A stretch of 64,000 nt of DNA from Pontibacter kalidii (GTDB lineage Bacteria > Bacteroidota > Bacteroidia > Cytophagales > Hymenobacteraceae). Below are positions 1 through 8,451 of this stretch, one piece after another (positions within the stretch are counted from its first letter, which is position 1; every line of letters begins with the position of its first letter). The notes below the pieces were generated by a model. It had not been told where the DNA came from and made no database searches. It saw only the letters and a list, made by a program, of their open reading frames with translations. A program made the translations under genes and the position numbers. The stretch lies in contig NZ_CP111079.1 in assembly GCF_026278245.1 (NCBI RefSeq), positions 3,288,501-3,352,500 on the forward strand, in the 5' to 3' direction.

Positions 1-1777
1 GCACCTGGCACGCAAAAAGCCTGTCTACGAGCGAATTCATTTCCAGGTCGCTCATGCGTGCCAGCAGGCGCGCCGACAGCCGTTTGGCCATGGCGCGAGC
101 CAGGTTCTCCCTTTTATCAAGCTTTAACGTAGCAGAATTGTTTTTGTACTGCTCAATCAGCTCCTCCAGCAACTCTTTTTCGTCGGCGGCCAGCACATCG
201 GCCGGTATGCCATTCAGGATGATGGTATTGCCGCCGAAGTCCTCAAACTGGAAGCCCATGTCCTTAAACTCCGCCGCCAGCTCCTTTATCAGCACGGCAT
301 CGGCCGGCGAAAGCTCCACCGTTTGCGGGAACAGCAGCGCCTGCGAGGCCCCGGTCTTCTTCTGCAGCGAGGCCATGTACTTCTCGTAGAGGATGCGCTC
401 CTGCGCCGCCTGCTGGTCTATCACCATCATCCCCGATTTTACCTGCACCAGCAGGTATTTCTGGTGTATCTGGATGGCTTTCTTAGCAGAGGCAGGCGCT
501 GTGTCCGGGGCAGCGAAGGCATTGCTCAACAGGCCGGTTTCTAAAGTGCCCATACTTGCGCGCTCCTCCTGCTGCACGTCTTTCATCGGCTCATACAGCT
601 GCTCCCATCCCTTGGAAACGGCGCGCTTGGTGGTGGCCGGCGGCGTAAAGCCCGGAAAGGAAGTACTCCCGCCACTGCCAGAGGTATTCCGCTCCGGCTC
701 ATACTCGCTGTTAAAGCCCCCCTGCAAACGGATGGGCTGCAGCGGCGCGTAATTCACGTCCTGCTCAAAATCCAGCGAGGGAGCAATGTTATAGGCGCCG
801 AGGGCGCGCTTCACGGCCGCATGCACAATGGCGTACACCGTTTTCTCGTCCTCAAACTTGATCTCTGTCTTGGTGGGGTGCACGTTGATGTCGATCTTCT
901 CCGGGTCGATCTCGATGAAGAGCACGTAGAACGGGTGGTTCTCCTTGGCCACCAATCCCTCAAAAGCCGTCATCACGGCATGGTTCAGGTAGCCGCTCTT
1001 CACAAAGCGGTTGTTCACGAAGAAGAACTGCTCACCGCGCGTTTTCTTGGCGTGCTCCGGCTTGCCAATGTAGCCTTTCACCACCAGAAAGCCCGTGTCC
1101 TCCTCGCAGTAGGCCATCTGGTTTTTGTAGGTGCTGCCCAGTATACTTACAATCCGCTGGCTCAGCTTGGTGGCGGGCAGGTTAAACACCTCCAGTTCGT
1201 TGTGGTGCAGCGAGAAGGCGATATCCGGGTAGGCCAGGGCCACTCGCTGGAACTCCTCCAGGATGTGGCGCATCTCCACCGCGTTGGATTTAAGAAAGTT
1301 ACGGCGGGCCGGTACGTTGTAAAAGAGGTTCTTGACGGCGATGGAAGTGCCCTCCGGCGTAACCACCGGCTCCTGCGCCACCACTTCGGAGCCTTCTATC
1401 AGCAGCCTGGTACCCGTTTCGGCCCCGACTGGCTTTGTTCTGAGCTCTACCTGCGCCACTGCCCCGATAGAGGCCATGGCCTCGCCCCGGAAGCCCATGG
1501 TGCGGATGCGGAACAGGTCGTCGGTGGTGCGGATTTTGGAGGTGGCGTGGCGCTCAAAGCACATGCGGGCGTCGGTCTCGGTCATGCCTACCCCATTGTC
1601 CACCACCTGCACCAGCTGCTTACCTGCCTCCTTCACGATCAGCTGGATGCTGGAGGCCTGCGCGTCGATGGCGTTCTCCAGCAGTTCCTTCACCACGGAG
1701 GCAGGGCGTTGCACCACCTCGCCAGCCGCAATCTGGTTGGCAAGGAAATCAGGCAGTAAATGTATGATATCGGGCAT
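1..1777 (-). CDS. mutL: DNA mismatch repair protein MutL (C-terminus cut by window edge)
   Basis: MutL couples mismatch recognition by MutS to strand incision and excision. Reading the minus strand from the ATG at 1775-1777 gives MPDIIHLLPDFLANQIAAGE, the canonical MutL start, followed by the GHKL ATPase motifs KELLENAIDA, DNGVGM and GFRGEAMASIGA, and the transducer segment DINVHPTKTEIKF near residue 315. A low-complexity linker follows, then the C-terminal dimerisation domain. The endonuclease motif DQHA(x)2E(x)4E is present as DQQAAQERILYE (about positions 380-420), with Gln replacing the usual His. About 592 residues are visible; the family is usually 600-650, so only a short tail is missing. 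It appears monocistronic and divergent from the next gene. The identification is certain; whether the variant endonuclease site is active is not. Confidence 0.97.
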   Translation of the reverse strand, partial: MPDIIHLLPDFLANQIAAGEVVQRPASVVKELLENAIDAQASSIQLIVKEAGKQLVQVVDNGVGMTETDARMCFERHATSKIRTTDDLFRIRTMGFRGEAMASIGAVAQVELRTKPVGAETGTRLLIEGSEVVAQEPVVTPEGTSIAVKNLFYNVPARRNFLKSNAVEMRHILEEFQRVALAYPDIAFSLHHNELEVFNLPATKLSQRIVSILGSTYKNQMAYCEEDTGFLVVKGYIGKPEHAKKTRGEQFFFVNNRFVKSGYLNHAVMTAFEGLVAKENHPFYVLFIEIDPEKIDINVHPTKTEIKFEDEKTVYAIVHAAVKRALGAYNIAPSLDFEQDVNYAPLQPIRLQGGFNSEYEPERNTSGSGGSTSFPGFTPPATTKRAVSKGWEQLYEPMKDVQQEERASMGTLETGLLSNAFAAPDTAPASAKKAIQIHQKYLLVQVKSGMMVIDQQAAQERILYEKYMASLQKKTGASQALLFPQTVELSPADAVLIKELAAEFKDMGFQFEDFGGNTIILNGIPADVLAADEKELLEELIEQYKNNSATLKLDKRENLARAMAKRLSARLLARMSDLEMNSLVDRLFACQV

Positions 1778-2207
1778 CCGCTTTTCTAACTCCTTCTAAC
1801 TATATAGTTTATCTTTATTGAAATAAGGCCGGTTCTGCCATTGTGGCCAAATATTTGCTCATTCTTATTTGTAAATACAGAACTATTTCAGCGAAAAATA
1901 TATTATAAATTTACAGACAGCTTCTACATCAGGGGCTGAAGTTCTGCTAACGGTTTCGCTCTCCTTTTCGTCTGAAAAAGTATGGCAAACCAATATATCA
2001 AAGCCGGGGCTGGTGGCGTTAGCACTTTGAAGACTACCCCATAGTGCCACTTTAGCTGCAGATAGGTTGCAAGGGCCTCCTTCTACTTATCAGGCCAGTC
2101 AGCAAAAAAAGCCGCCAAACAAGCTGAAATTGTCTGTAATTCTGAGCCGCCTTGTGCAAAATTAGGCTTAATTTTGACTTGTTCCAATAATTAAATAGTA
2201 GCGTAGG
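1778..2207. other. divergent intergenic region mutL / GH3
   Basis: This 430-bp AT-rich spacer lies between divergently transcribed genes. I see no convincing ORF or RNA gene. The only element I can support is a -7 box for the right-hand gene, listed separately. Confidence 0.6.
2169..2176 (+). promoter_or_regulatory. Bacteroidota -7 promoter box TAATTTTG
   Basis: TAATTTTG matches the Bacteroidota primary sigma factor -7 consensus TAnnTTTG and lies 31 nt before the ATG of the GH3/serine-hydrolase gene. I do not see a well-placed -33 TTTG, so this is a partial match. Confidence 0.4.
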
Positions 2208-5156
2208 ATGTTGAAGAATTTTAGTGTAGGTGTGTTGATTCTTGTTTTTCTCGTCATGGGTCCCCTGATGTCGTTTAACCCGTCAGAGGAGATTATCGTG
2301 AGCACCCGGGAACAGCAATGGGTCGACAGCGTGCTTACCTCGCTTACCCCTGCGCAACGGATTGGCCAGCTGTTTATGGTGGCCGCCTACTCCAACAAAG
2401 ACCAGAACCACGTCAGCCACATCGACTCCCTGGTGAGCCAGTACAACATTGGCGGCCTGATGTTTATGCAGGGCGGGCCCAAGCGCCAGGCCATTCTTAC
2501 CAACCGTTTCCAGGGGCAGGCCAAGGTGCCACTGCTGGTGGCCATGGATGCCGAGTGGGGCCTGAACATGCGCCTGGACAGCAGCATGCACTTTGCCCGC
2601 CAGATGACGCTGGGCGCCATGCACGACGACCGCTACGTGTACCTGATGGCCCGCGAGATAGCCCTGAAGATGAAGCGTCTGGGCGTGAACGTGAGCTTCT
2701 CGCCGGTGCTGGACGTGAACAACAATGCCAACAACCCCGTGATCGGCACCCGCTCCTTCGGAGAGTCCAAGGAAACCGTGAGCCGCTATGGCGTGGCCTA
2801 TATCCGCGGCCTGCAGGACCACGGCGTGATGGCGGTGGCAAAGCACTTCCCTGGCCACGGCGACACCGACACCGACTCCCATTACAACCTGCCCATCCTG
2901 CAGCACGACATGAAGCGCCTGACGGAGGTAGAATTATACCCGTTTAAGCAGTCGTTCGATGCCGGCGTGATGGGCGTGATGGTGGCGCACTTATACTTGC
3001 CCAACGTGGACTCCACCAAGAATCAGGCAGCCACCTTGTCCAAGCCTATCGTGACGGGCCTTTTGAAGGAGAAAATGAAGTATAAAGGCCTGGTGTTCAC
3101 CGATGCCCTGAACATGCAGGGCGTGAGCCGCTACCACAAGCCGGGCGAGCTGGATCTGAAGGCCCTGATGGCCGGCAACGATGTACTGTTGTTCCCGGAG
3201 GATGTGCCCACAGCGGTGGAAAAGATCACGAAGGCAGTTAAGAAAGGACAGATCACGCAGGCGGAGATAGACCAGCGCGTGCGCAAGATCCTGCACGCCA
3301 AATACTGGGCCGGCCTGAACAAGTATAAGCCCGTAAAGCTGGAGAATCTGGAGCAGGATATCGATCGGCCTGCCAGCCGCGTGGTGCAGGAGCAACTCTA
3401 CGAGCATGCCGTAACGGTGGTGGAGAACGAAAAGAACCTGCTCCCGTTCCGTAACCTGGATACGTTAAGTATAGCCTCTGTGGCTGTGGGCGCCTCCGTG
3501 AACAACACCTTCCAGGAGACGATGGCCAACTACGCGCCTGTCAACCGCTTCACTATCCCGGACCGCTACGCCCCGGACTCTGCCTTTACCAACATCATCC
3601 CGCAGCTGGCGGATAACGATGTGGTGGTGGTGAGCATCCACGGAATGAACAGCACACCCGCCAAGAACTATGGCATCGGCACAGGCACCCTGGCCTTTAT
3701 CCAGTACCTGCGCGAGCGCACCGATAAGAAAGTGGTGGTAGCCGTGATGGGCAACGCCTATAGCCTGAAACTTTTTGAAGCCAACAAGTGGCTGGTGGCC
3801 GGTTACGAGGATAACCCGATCGCACAATCGTTGGTGCCGCAGGTGCTGTTCGGTGCCCGAGCCGCCCAGGGCAAGCTGCCGATTTCTGCCTCTGCCAAGT
3901 ATACGGCCGGCACCGGCCTGCCCACCGCTACCCTGGGCCGCCTGAAGTATGGGGTGCCGGAGAGCGTGGGCATGGATTCCAAAACCCTGGCCCAGATCGA
4001 CAACATTGCCACGGAGGCCGTTGCCTATGCTGCCACGCCAGGTATGCAGGTGCTGGTGGTAAAGGATGGCACCGTTATCTACAACAAAGCTTACGGCCAC
4101 TATACCTACGACGCCGTGAAGCCGGTGACCAAGAACACCATTTACGACATCGCCTCTATCACCAAGGTGGCTGCCACGCTGCAGGCGATCATGTTTTTGA
4201 AGGATCAGGGCAAGATCAGCCTGGATGAAAAGCTGGGCACGTACCTGCCGGAGGTGAATGGCACAAACAAGGAGAACCTGGTGATCCGTGATATCCTGGC
4301 GCACCAGGCCGGTCTGAAGCCGGGTATCCCGACCTGGCAGAAGACCATTGACAACCGCAAGCTGAAGGAAACCTTCTACGCCAGCACCCAGAACGACACG
4401 TACATGAACGAGGTGATTCCGGGGGTATACTCTATTAACTCTATGGAGGACTCCCTGTGGGCCTGGACAGTGAAAACACCGCTGATGCCGAAGCATAAAA
4501 CGGGCACTTACGACTATGCCTACAGCGACCTTGGCTTCTACATCATGAAGCGCCTGGCCGAAACCATGCTCAACCAGCCACTGGAGGAGTTCATGGACCA
4601 GAACTTCTATGCCCCGCTTGGCCTGAGCACCCTGACCTACACGCCGCTGCTCAAGCACCCGCGCGAGATCATCGCCCCGACAGAGGATGACAACTACTTC
4701 CGCAAGAACCTGATCCGGGGTACGGTGCACGACCAGGGAGCCGCTATGATGGGTGGTGTGGGCGGCCACGCCGGGCTGTTCTCGAACGCCAACGACCTAG
4801 CCATCCTGATGCAGATGAACATGAACAACGGCAACTACGGCGGGCACAAGTACTATACTAATGAGGTGGTGTCGGAGTTTGCGGCAAGGCAGTTTGAGAG
4901 CAGCCGCCGCGGCCTGGGCTGGGATAAGCCTGCGCCGGACGGCAACGGCCCTACCTCCAGCCTGGCCTCGCCAAGCACCTTCGGCCACACCGGCTTTACC
5001 GGTACCGCCGCCTGGACAGACCCCGGGAACAAGCTGATCTACATCTTCTTGTCTAACCGCGTGTACCCTGATGCCAGCAATAACAAGCTGGTAAAGTATA
5101 ACATCCGCACCCGGATACACGATGTGATCTACAAGGCCATGGTGCCCAAAACGTAA
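2208..5156 (+). CDS. Exported fusion of GH3 beta-N-acetylhexosaminidase and class C beta-lactamase-type serine hydrolase
   Basis: The protein has 982 residues with an N-terminal signal or anchor segment (about 1-25). Residues about 35-380 are a glycoside hydrolase family 3 barrel of the NagZ type. The signature KHFPGHGDTDTDSH (212-225) holds the Asp223-Ser-His225 pair used as acid/base in NagZ enzymes, and D299 in VFTDALNM is the expected nucleophile. A linking alpha/beta domain spans about 390-590. Residues about 610-975 form a penicillin-binding/AmpC-like serine hydrolase with S650-I-T-K653, Y772-S-D and H927-T-G. Family knowledge suggests cleavage of GlcNAc-containing cell-wall fragments; the second domain could act as an esterase or peptidase on the same material. 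Both active sites look intact. It is a single transcription unit with a terminator just after the stop. Confidence 0.93.
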   Translation: MLKNFSVGVLILVFLVMGPLMSFNPSEEIIVSTREQQWVDSVLTSLTPAQRIGQLFMVAAYSNKDQNHVSHIDSLVSQYNIGGLMFMQGGPKRQAILTNRFQGQAKVPLLVAMDAEWGLNMRLDSSMHFARQMTLGAMHDDRYVYLMAREIALKMKRLGVNVSFSPVLDVNNNANNPVIGTRSFGESKETVSRYGVAYIRGLQDHGVMAVAKHFPGHGDTDTDSHYNLPILQHDMKRLTEVELYPFKQSFDAGVMGVMVAHLYLPNVDSTKNQAATLSKPIVTGLLKEKMKYKGLVFTDALNMQGVSRYHKPGELDLKALMAGNDVLLFPEDVPTAVEKITKAVKKGQITQAEIDQRVRKILHAKYWAGLNKYKPVKLENLEQDIDRPASRVVQEQLYEHAVTVVENEKNLLPFRNLDTLSIASVAVGASVNNTFQETMANYAPVNRFTIPDRYAPDSAFTNIIPQLADNDVVVVSIHGMNSTPAKNYGIGTGTLAFIQYLRERTDKKVVVAVMGNAYSLKLFEANKWLVAGYEDNPIAQSLVPQVLFGARAAQGKLPISASAKYTAGTGLPTATLGRLKYGVPESVGMDSKTLAQIDNIATEAVAYAATPGMQVLVVKDGTVIYNKAYGHYTYDAVKPVTKNTIYDIASITKVAATLQAIMFLKDQGKISLDEKLGTYLPEVNGTNKENLVIRDILAHQAGLKPGIPTWQKTIDNRKLKETFYASTQNDTYMNEVIPGVYSINSMEDSLWAWTVKTPLMPKHKTGTYDYAYSDLGFYIMKRLAETMLNQPLEEFMDQNFYAPLGLSTLTYTPLLKHPREIIAPTEDDNYFRKNLIRGTVHDQGAAMMGGVGGHAGLFSNANDLAILMQMNMNNGNYGGHKYYTNEVVSEFAARQFESSRRGLGWDKPAPDGNGPTSSLASPSTFGHTGFTGTAAWTDPGNKLIYIFLSNRVYPDASNNKLVKYNIRTRIHDVIYKAMVPKT

Positions 5157-5175
5157 AATCATTTAAGTACTTTCG

Positions 5176-5213
5176 CAGGTGCAGCAACAAAATGGGGCTG
5201 CACTTGTTTTTTT
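5176..5213 (+). terminator. Rho-independent terminator after the GH3 fusion gene
   Basis: A 10-bp stem (5176-5185 with 5197-5206, one G-T pair) is followed by seven T. It lies upstream of the bshA ATG at 5231, which argues against the longer bshA reading frame that would start inside this hairpin. Confidence 0.7.
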
Positions 5214-5230
5214 GCCATACATCCCCAACT

Positions 5231-6367
5231 ATGAGAATTGGTATAGTCTGTTACCCGACCTTTGGCGGCAGCGGCGTGGTAGCCACTGAACTTGGCAAGG
5301 CCCTGGCCCTGATGGGGCACCAGGTACACTTCATCACGTATAGCCAGCCTGCCCGCCTCGATACCTTCAACGAGAATCTTTTCTACCACGAAGTATATAT
5401 CCCCACCTACCCCCTGTTTCAGTATCCGCCCTATGAGCTGGCCCTGGCCAGTAAAATGGTAGACATCGTCCGTTTCGAGAAGCTGGACGTGCTGCACGTG
5501 CATTACGCCATCCCGCATGCCTCAGCCGCCTATATGGCCAAGCAGATCCTGCGCACCAAGGGCATCAACATACCGGTGATCACAACATTGCATGGCACGG
5601 ACATTACGCTGGTGGGCAAGGACGCCTCCTTTGAGCCGGTCGTAACGTTCAGCATAAACCAATCGGATGGGGTGACGGCGGTATCGGACAGCCTCCGCGC
5701 CGAAACCTATGACTTCTTTCAGATAGAGAAAGACATTGAGGTGATCCCCAACTTTATAGACTTGGAGAAGTTCAGGCGCCAGAAGAAAGAACACTTCCGT
5801 TTGGCCATAGCGCCCAACAATGAGAAGCTGCTGGTGCATACCTCTAACTTCCGGGGCGTGAAGCGCGTGGAGGATGTGATCCGGATCTTTGCGAAGGTAC
5901 ACGAGAAGATACCAAGCCGGTTACTGATGGTAGGAGACGGACCGGAGCGCCCGAAAATGGAAAAGCTGTGCCGCGAGCTGCAGATTTACCAGGATGTGCG
6001 CTTTCTGGGTAAACTGGAGGCCGTGGAAGAAGTGCTTTCCATCTCCGACCTGTTTTTAATGCCCTCCGAAAAGGAAAGCTTTGGCCTGGCCGCCCTGGAG
6101 GCCATGTCGTGCGAGGTGCCGGTTATCTCCTCCAACGCCGGGGGCATACCCGAGCTCAACATCAACGGCGTAACGGGGTTTGTGAGCCCGGTTGGCGCGG
6201 TGGATGAGATGGTGCAGAACGCCCTTTACATACTCGACGATGAGCACCTGCCGCAGTTTAAGGCCAATGCCCTGCAACGCGCCATGGACTTTGATATTCA
6301 GAAGATCGTGCCGCTGTATGAGGAGTTTTACCAGCGTATTATCAAAGAACAATTAGCCCTGTTGTAA
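5231..6367 (+). CDS. bshA: N-acetyl-alpha-D-glucosaminyl L-malate synthase BshA (bacillithiol synthesis)
   Basis: BshA transfers GlcNAc from UDP-GlcNAc to L-malate, the first step of bacillithiol synthesis. The 378-residue product begins MRIGIVCYPTFGGSGVVATE, the family's diagnostic N-terminus with its glycine-rich acceptor loop (residues 8-22). It has the GT4 retaining glycosyltransferase fold, with a C-terminal nucleotide-sugar site containing the EX7E motif E282-x7-E290 (EKESFGLAALE). Length fits the family (about 375-380). I chose the ATG at 5231, not the upstream in-frame start at 5192, because that start lies inside the preceding gene's terminator and the resulting product would be too long. 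Other bacillithiol genes are not in the window. Confidence 0.95.
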   Translation: MRIGIVCYPTFGGSGVVATELGKALALMGHQVHFITYSQPARLDTFNENLFYHEVYIPTYPLFQYPPYELALASKMVDIVRFEKLDVLHVHYAIPHASAAYMAKQILRTKGINIPVITTLHGTDITLVGKDASFEPVVTFSINQSDGVTAVSDSLRAETYDFFQIEKDIEVIPNFIDLEKFRRQKKEHFRLAIAPNNEKLLVHTSNFRGVKRVEDVIRIFAKVHEKIPSRLLMVGDGPERPKMEKLCRELQIYQDVRFLGKLEAVEEVLSISDLFLMPSEKESFGLAALEAMSCEVPVISSNAGGIPELNINGVTGFVSPVGAVDEMVQNALYILDDEHLPQFKANALQRAMDFDIQKIVPLYEEFYQRIIKEQLALL

Positions 6368-6393
6368 CCGACAGTTCACAGAAGTATAACATC

Positions 6394-6434
6394 AAAAAGA
6401 ACCGGCCTGCTGCTGCACGGCCGGTTCTTTTTTT
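6394..6434 (+). terminator. Rho-independent terminator after bshA
   Basis: A perfect GC-rich stem (6394-6407 with 6419-6432) is followed by a T run. The A run on the left arm would also allow use from the opposite strand. Confidence 0.9.
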
Positions 6435-6474
6435 ATACCTTACAAGCTCAAGTCTTTAGGAACCATACCTTAAC

Positions 6475-8367
6475 ATGAGCAAGGACAAGTACTTCATCAT
6501 TGATTTCGACAGCACCTTTACGCAGGTAGAGGCCTTGGATGAACTGGGCGCTATCTCACTACAAAACCACCCGGAGCGCGAAAAGCTGCTCGACCAGGTA
6601 AAGCAGATCACCGACAGCGCCATGGCCGGCCAAAGTTCTTTTTCTGAAGGGCTGACACAGCGCCTCAGCCTGCTGCAGGCACACCAGCGCCACCTGCCGC
6701 AACTCATCGGCATACTTAAAGAGAAAGTATCGGACTCGGTGCGCCGCAACCGCGAATTCCTGCAGGAGTACGCCGATCAGATCTACATCATCTCCAGCGG
6801 CTTCAAAGAGTTTATCACCCCGATCGTAACAGAATACGGCATTAAGGAGGAGAACGTGTATGCCAACACGTTTAAGGTAGATGAGCTGGGCAACCTGACC
6901 GGCTTCGACGAGCAGAACCCACTGAGCCTGGACAAGGGCAAGATAAAACTGCTGGAGCAGCTGGCGCTTCCGGGCGATGTGTACGTGCTGGGCGACGGCT
7001 ACACCGATTATGAGATAAAAGAGGCCGGTCTGGCCAATAAATTCTACGCCTTTACCGAAAACATAGCCCGCGAGAGCGTGGTGGCTAAGGCAGAGCACAT
7101 TGCTCCCAGCCTGGACGAATTCCTGTATCAAAATAAATTACCGATGGCAATATCTTACCCTAAAAACCGCATCAGTGTGCTGCTGCTCGAAAATGTTCAC
7201 CCGCAGGCCGTGGAGCTGTTCCGCCACGAAGGCTACCAGGTAGAAACCGTAAACGGTGCCCTGAGCGAGGAGGAGCTATGTGAGAAGATAAAGAACGTTT
7301 CCATACTTGGCATCCGGAGCAAAACACAGGTTACACGCAGGGTACTGGAGCATGCCAACCGCCTGATGTGCGTGGGGGCCTTCTGCATTGGCACCAACCA
7401 GATAGACCTGGATGCCTGCCTGGAGGCCGGCATTACGGTATTTAACGCTCCCTACAGCAATACCCGCAGTGTGGTGGAGCTGGCGCTGGGCGAGATCATC
7501 ATGCTGAGCCGCGGTGTGGTAGACAAGAGCAACCTGATGCACCAGGGCAAGTGGGATAAATCGGCCAAGGGCAGCTTTGAGGTACGCGACAAGAAGCTGG
7601 GCATTGTAGGATATGGCAACATCGGTGCACAGCTCTCGGTGCTGGCAGAGGCCATGGGCATGGAAGTATACTATTACGATGTGATAGAGAAGCTGCAGCT
7701 GGGCAACGCCCGCAAGGTAAACTCCCTGCACGAATTGCTGGAGAAGGTCGACATCGTGACCCTGCACGTGGATGGCCGCCCGGAGAACAAAAACATGTTT
7801 GGCGCAGCGGAGTTTGCCGCCATGAAGGACGGTGCTATTTTCCTGAACCTGAGCCGTGGACATGTGGTGGACATTGAGGCGCTGGTGCAAAGTATAAAAT
7901 CGGGCAAAATAAGAGGAGCGGGAGTGGATGTGTTTCCCGAGGAACCTGCCACCAACAACGATCCGTTTGAAAGTGAGCTCTGCGGTTTGCCCAACGTTAT
8001 ACTTACCCCGCACGTGGGCGGGAGCACCTCTGAGGCGCAGGAGAACATCGCCAACTTCGTGCCCAACCGCATCATGGATTATATCAACTCTGGTAACACC
8101 TATGGCAGCGTGAACTTCCCGAACCTGCAGCTGCCGGAACTGAAGAACGCGCACCGCCTCATCCACATTCACGCCAACGTGCCGGGTGTGTTGGCCAATA
8201 TCAACCAGGTGCTCGCCAAGAACCAGGTCAACATCCTGGGCCAGTACCTGAAAACGAACGAGCGCGTGGGCTACGTGATCACCGACATCGACAAGGCTTA
8301 CGACAAGCAGGTGGTCAGCGATATGAGACAGGTGCCGCACACCATCAAGTTCCGCATACTTTATTAA
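6475..8367 (+). CDS. Bifunctional phosphoserine phosphatase / D-3-phosphoglycerate dehydrogenase (SerB-SerA fusion)
   Basis: The 630-residue protein joins two serine-synthesis enzymes. Residues 1-220 are a HAD phosphatase of the SerB type: catalytic D10-F-D12-S-T, SSGF in motif II, and LGDGYTDYE as the Mg-binding motif. From about residue 228 it is a full D-3-phosphoglycerate dehydrogenase: substrate-binding domain, Rossmann motif GIVGYGNIG (376-384), LSRGHVVD, the catalytic region HVGGSTSEAQ, and a C-terminal ACT domain (about 555-630), which in SerA enzymes binds L-serine for feedback inhibition. One protein could thus do the first and last steps of phosphorylated serine synthesis, with the middle step encoded next door. 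The whole reading frame is open and the domains follow without a stop, so the fusion is real and not a frameshift artefact. Confidence 0.95.
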   Translation: MSKDKYFIIDFDSTFTQVEALDELGAISLQNHPEREKLLDQVKQITDSAMAGQSSFSEGLTQRLSLLQAHQRHLPQLIGILKEKVSDSVRRNREFLQEYADQIYIISSGFKEFITPIVTEYGIKEENVYANTFKVDELGNLTGFDEQNPLSLDKGKIKLLEQLALPGDVYVLGDGYTDYEIKEAGLANKFYAFTENIARESVVAKAEHIAPSLDEFLYQNKLPMAISYPKNRISVLLLENVHPQAVELFRHEGYQVETVNGALSEEELCEKIKNVSILGIRSKTQVTRRVLEHANRLMCVGAFCIGTNQIDLDACLEAGITVFNAPYSNTRSVVELALGEIIMLSRGVVDKSNLMHQGKWDKSAKGSFEVRDKKLGIVGYGNIGAQLSVLAEAMGMEVYYYDVIEKLQLGNARKVNSLHELLEKVDIVTLHVDGRPENKNMFGAAEFAAMKDGAIFLNLSRGHVVDIEALVQSIKSGKIRGAGVDVFPEEPATNNDPFESELCGLPNVILTPHVGGSTSEAQENIANFVPNRIMDYINSGNTYGSVNFPNLQLPELKNAHRLIHIHANVPGVLANINQVLAKNQVNILGQYLKTNERVGYVITDIDKAYDKQVVSDMRQVPHTIKFRILY

Positions 8368-8399
8368 GATATCTTGGTGTAAGAACTTATCACTCTGAA

Positions 8400-8420
8400 G
8401 CACAAGCAGACGCTTGCGCC
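8400..8420. repeat. Dispersed palindromic module P2 (third copy)
   Basis: GCACAAGCAGACGCTTGCGCC is a near-palindrome matching modules at 11342-11363 and 23635-23656, with one base changed at the centre. Here it sits alone between serB-serA and the serC-like gene, in their leader or linker RNA. Confidence 0.7.
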
Positions 8421-8451
8421 AGGATTAGATAGTATTTTGATTCAATTGTCC

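Noticed and set aside
821..1759. Long plus-strand ORF of 312 residues
   Set aside because: It is antisense to mutL, His/Leu-rich with no domain, as expected from reading a GC-rich gene backwards.
3465..4769. 434-residue minus-strand ORF
   Set aside because: It is a shadow of the GH3 fusion gene, whose motifs are fully intact on the plus strand.
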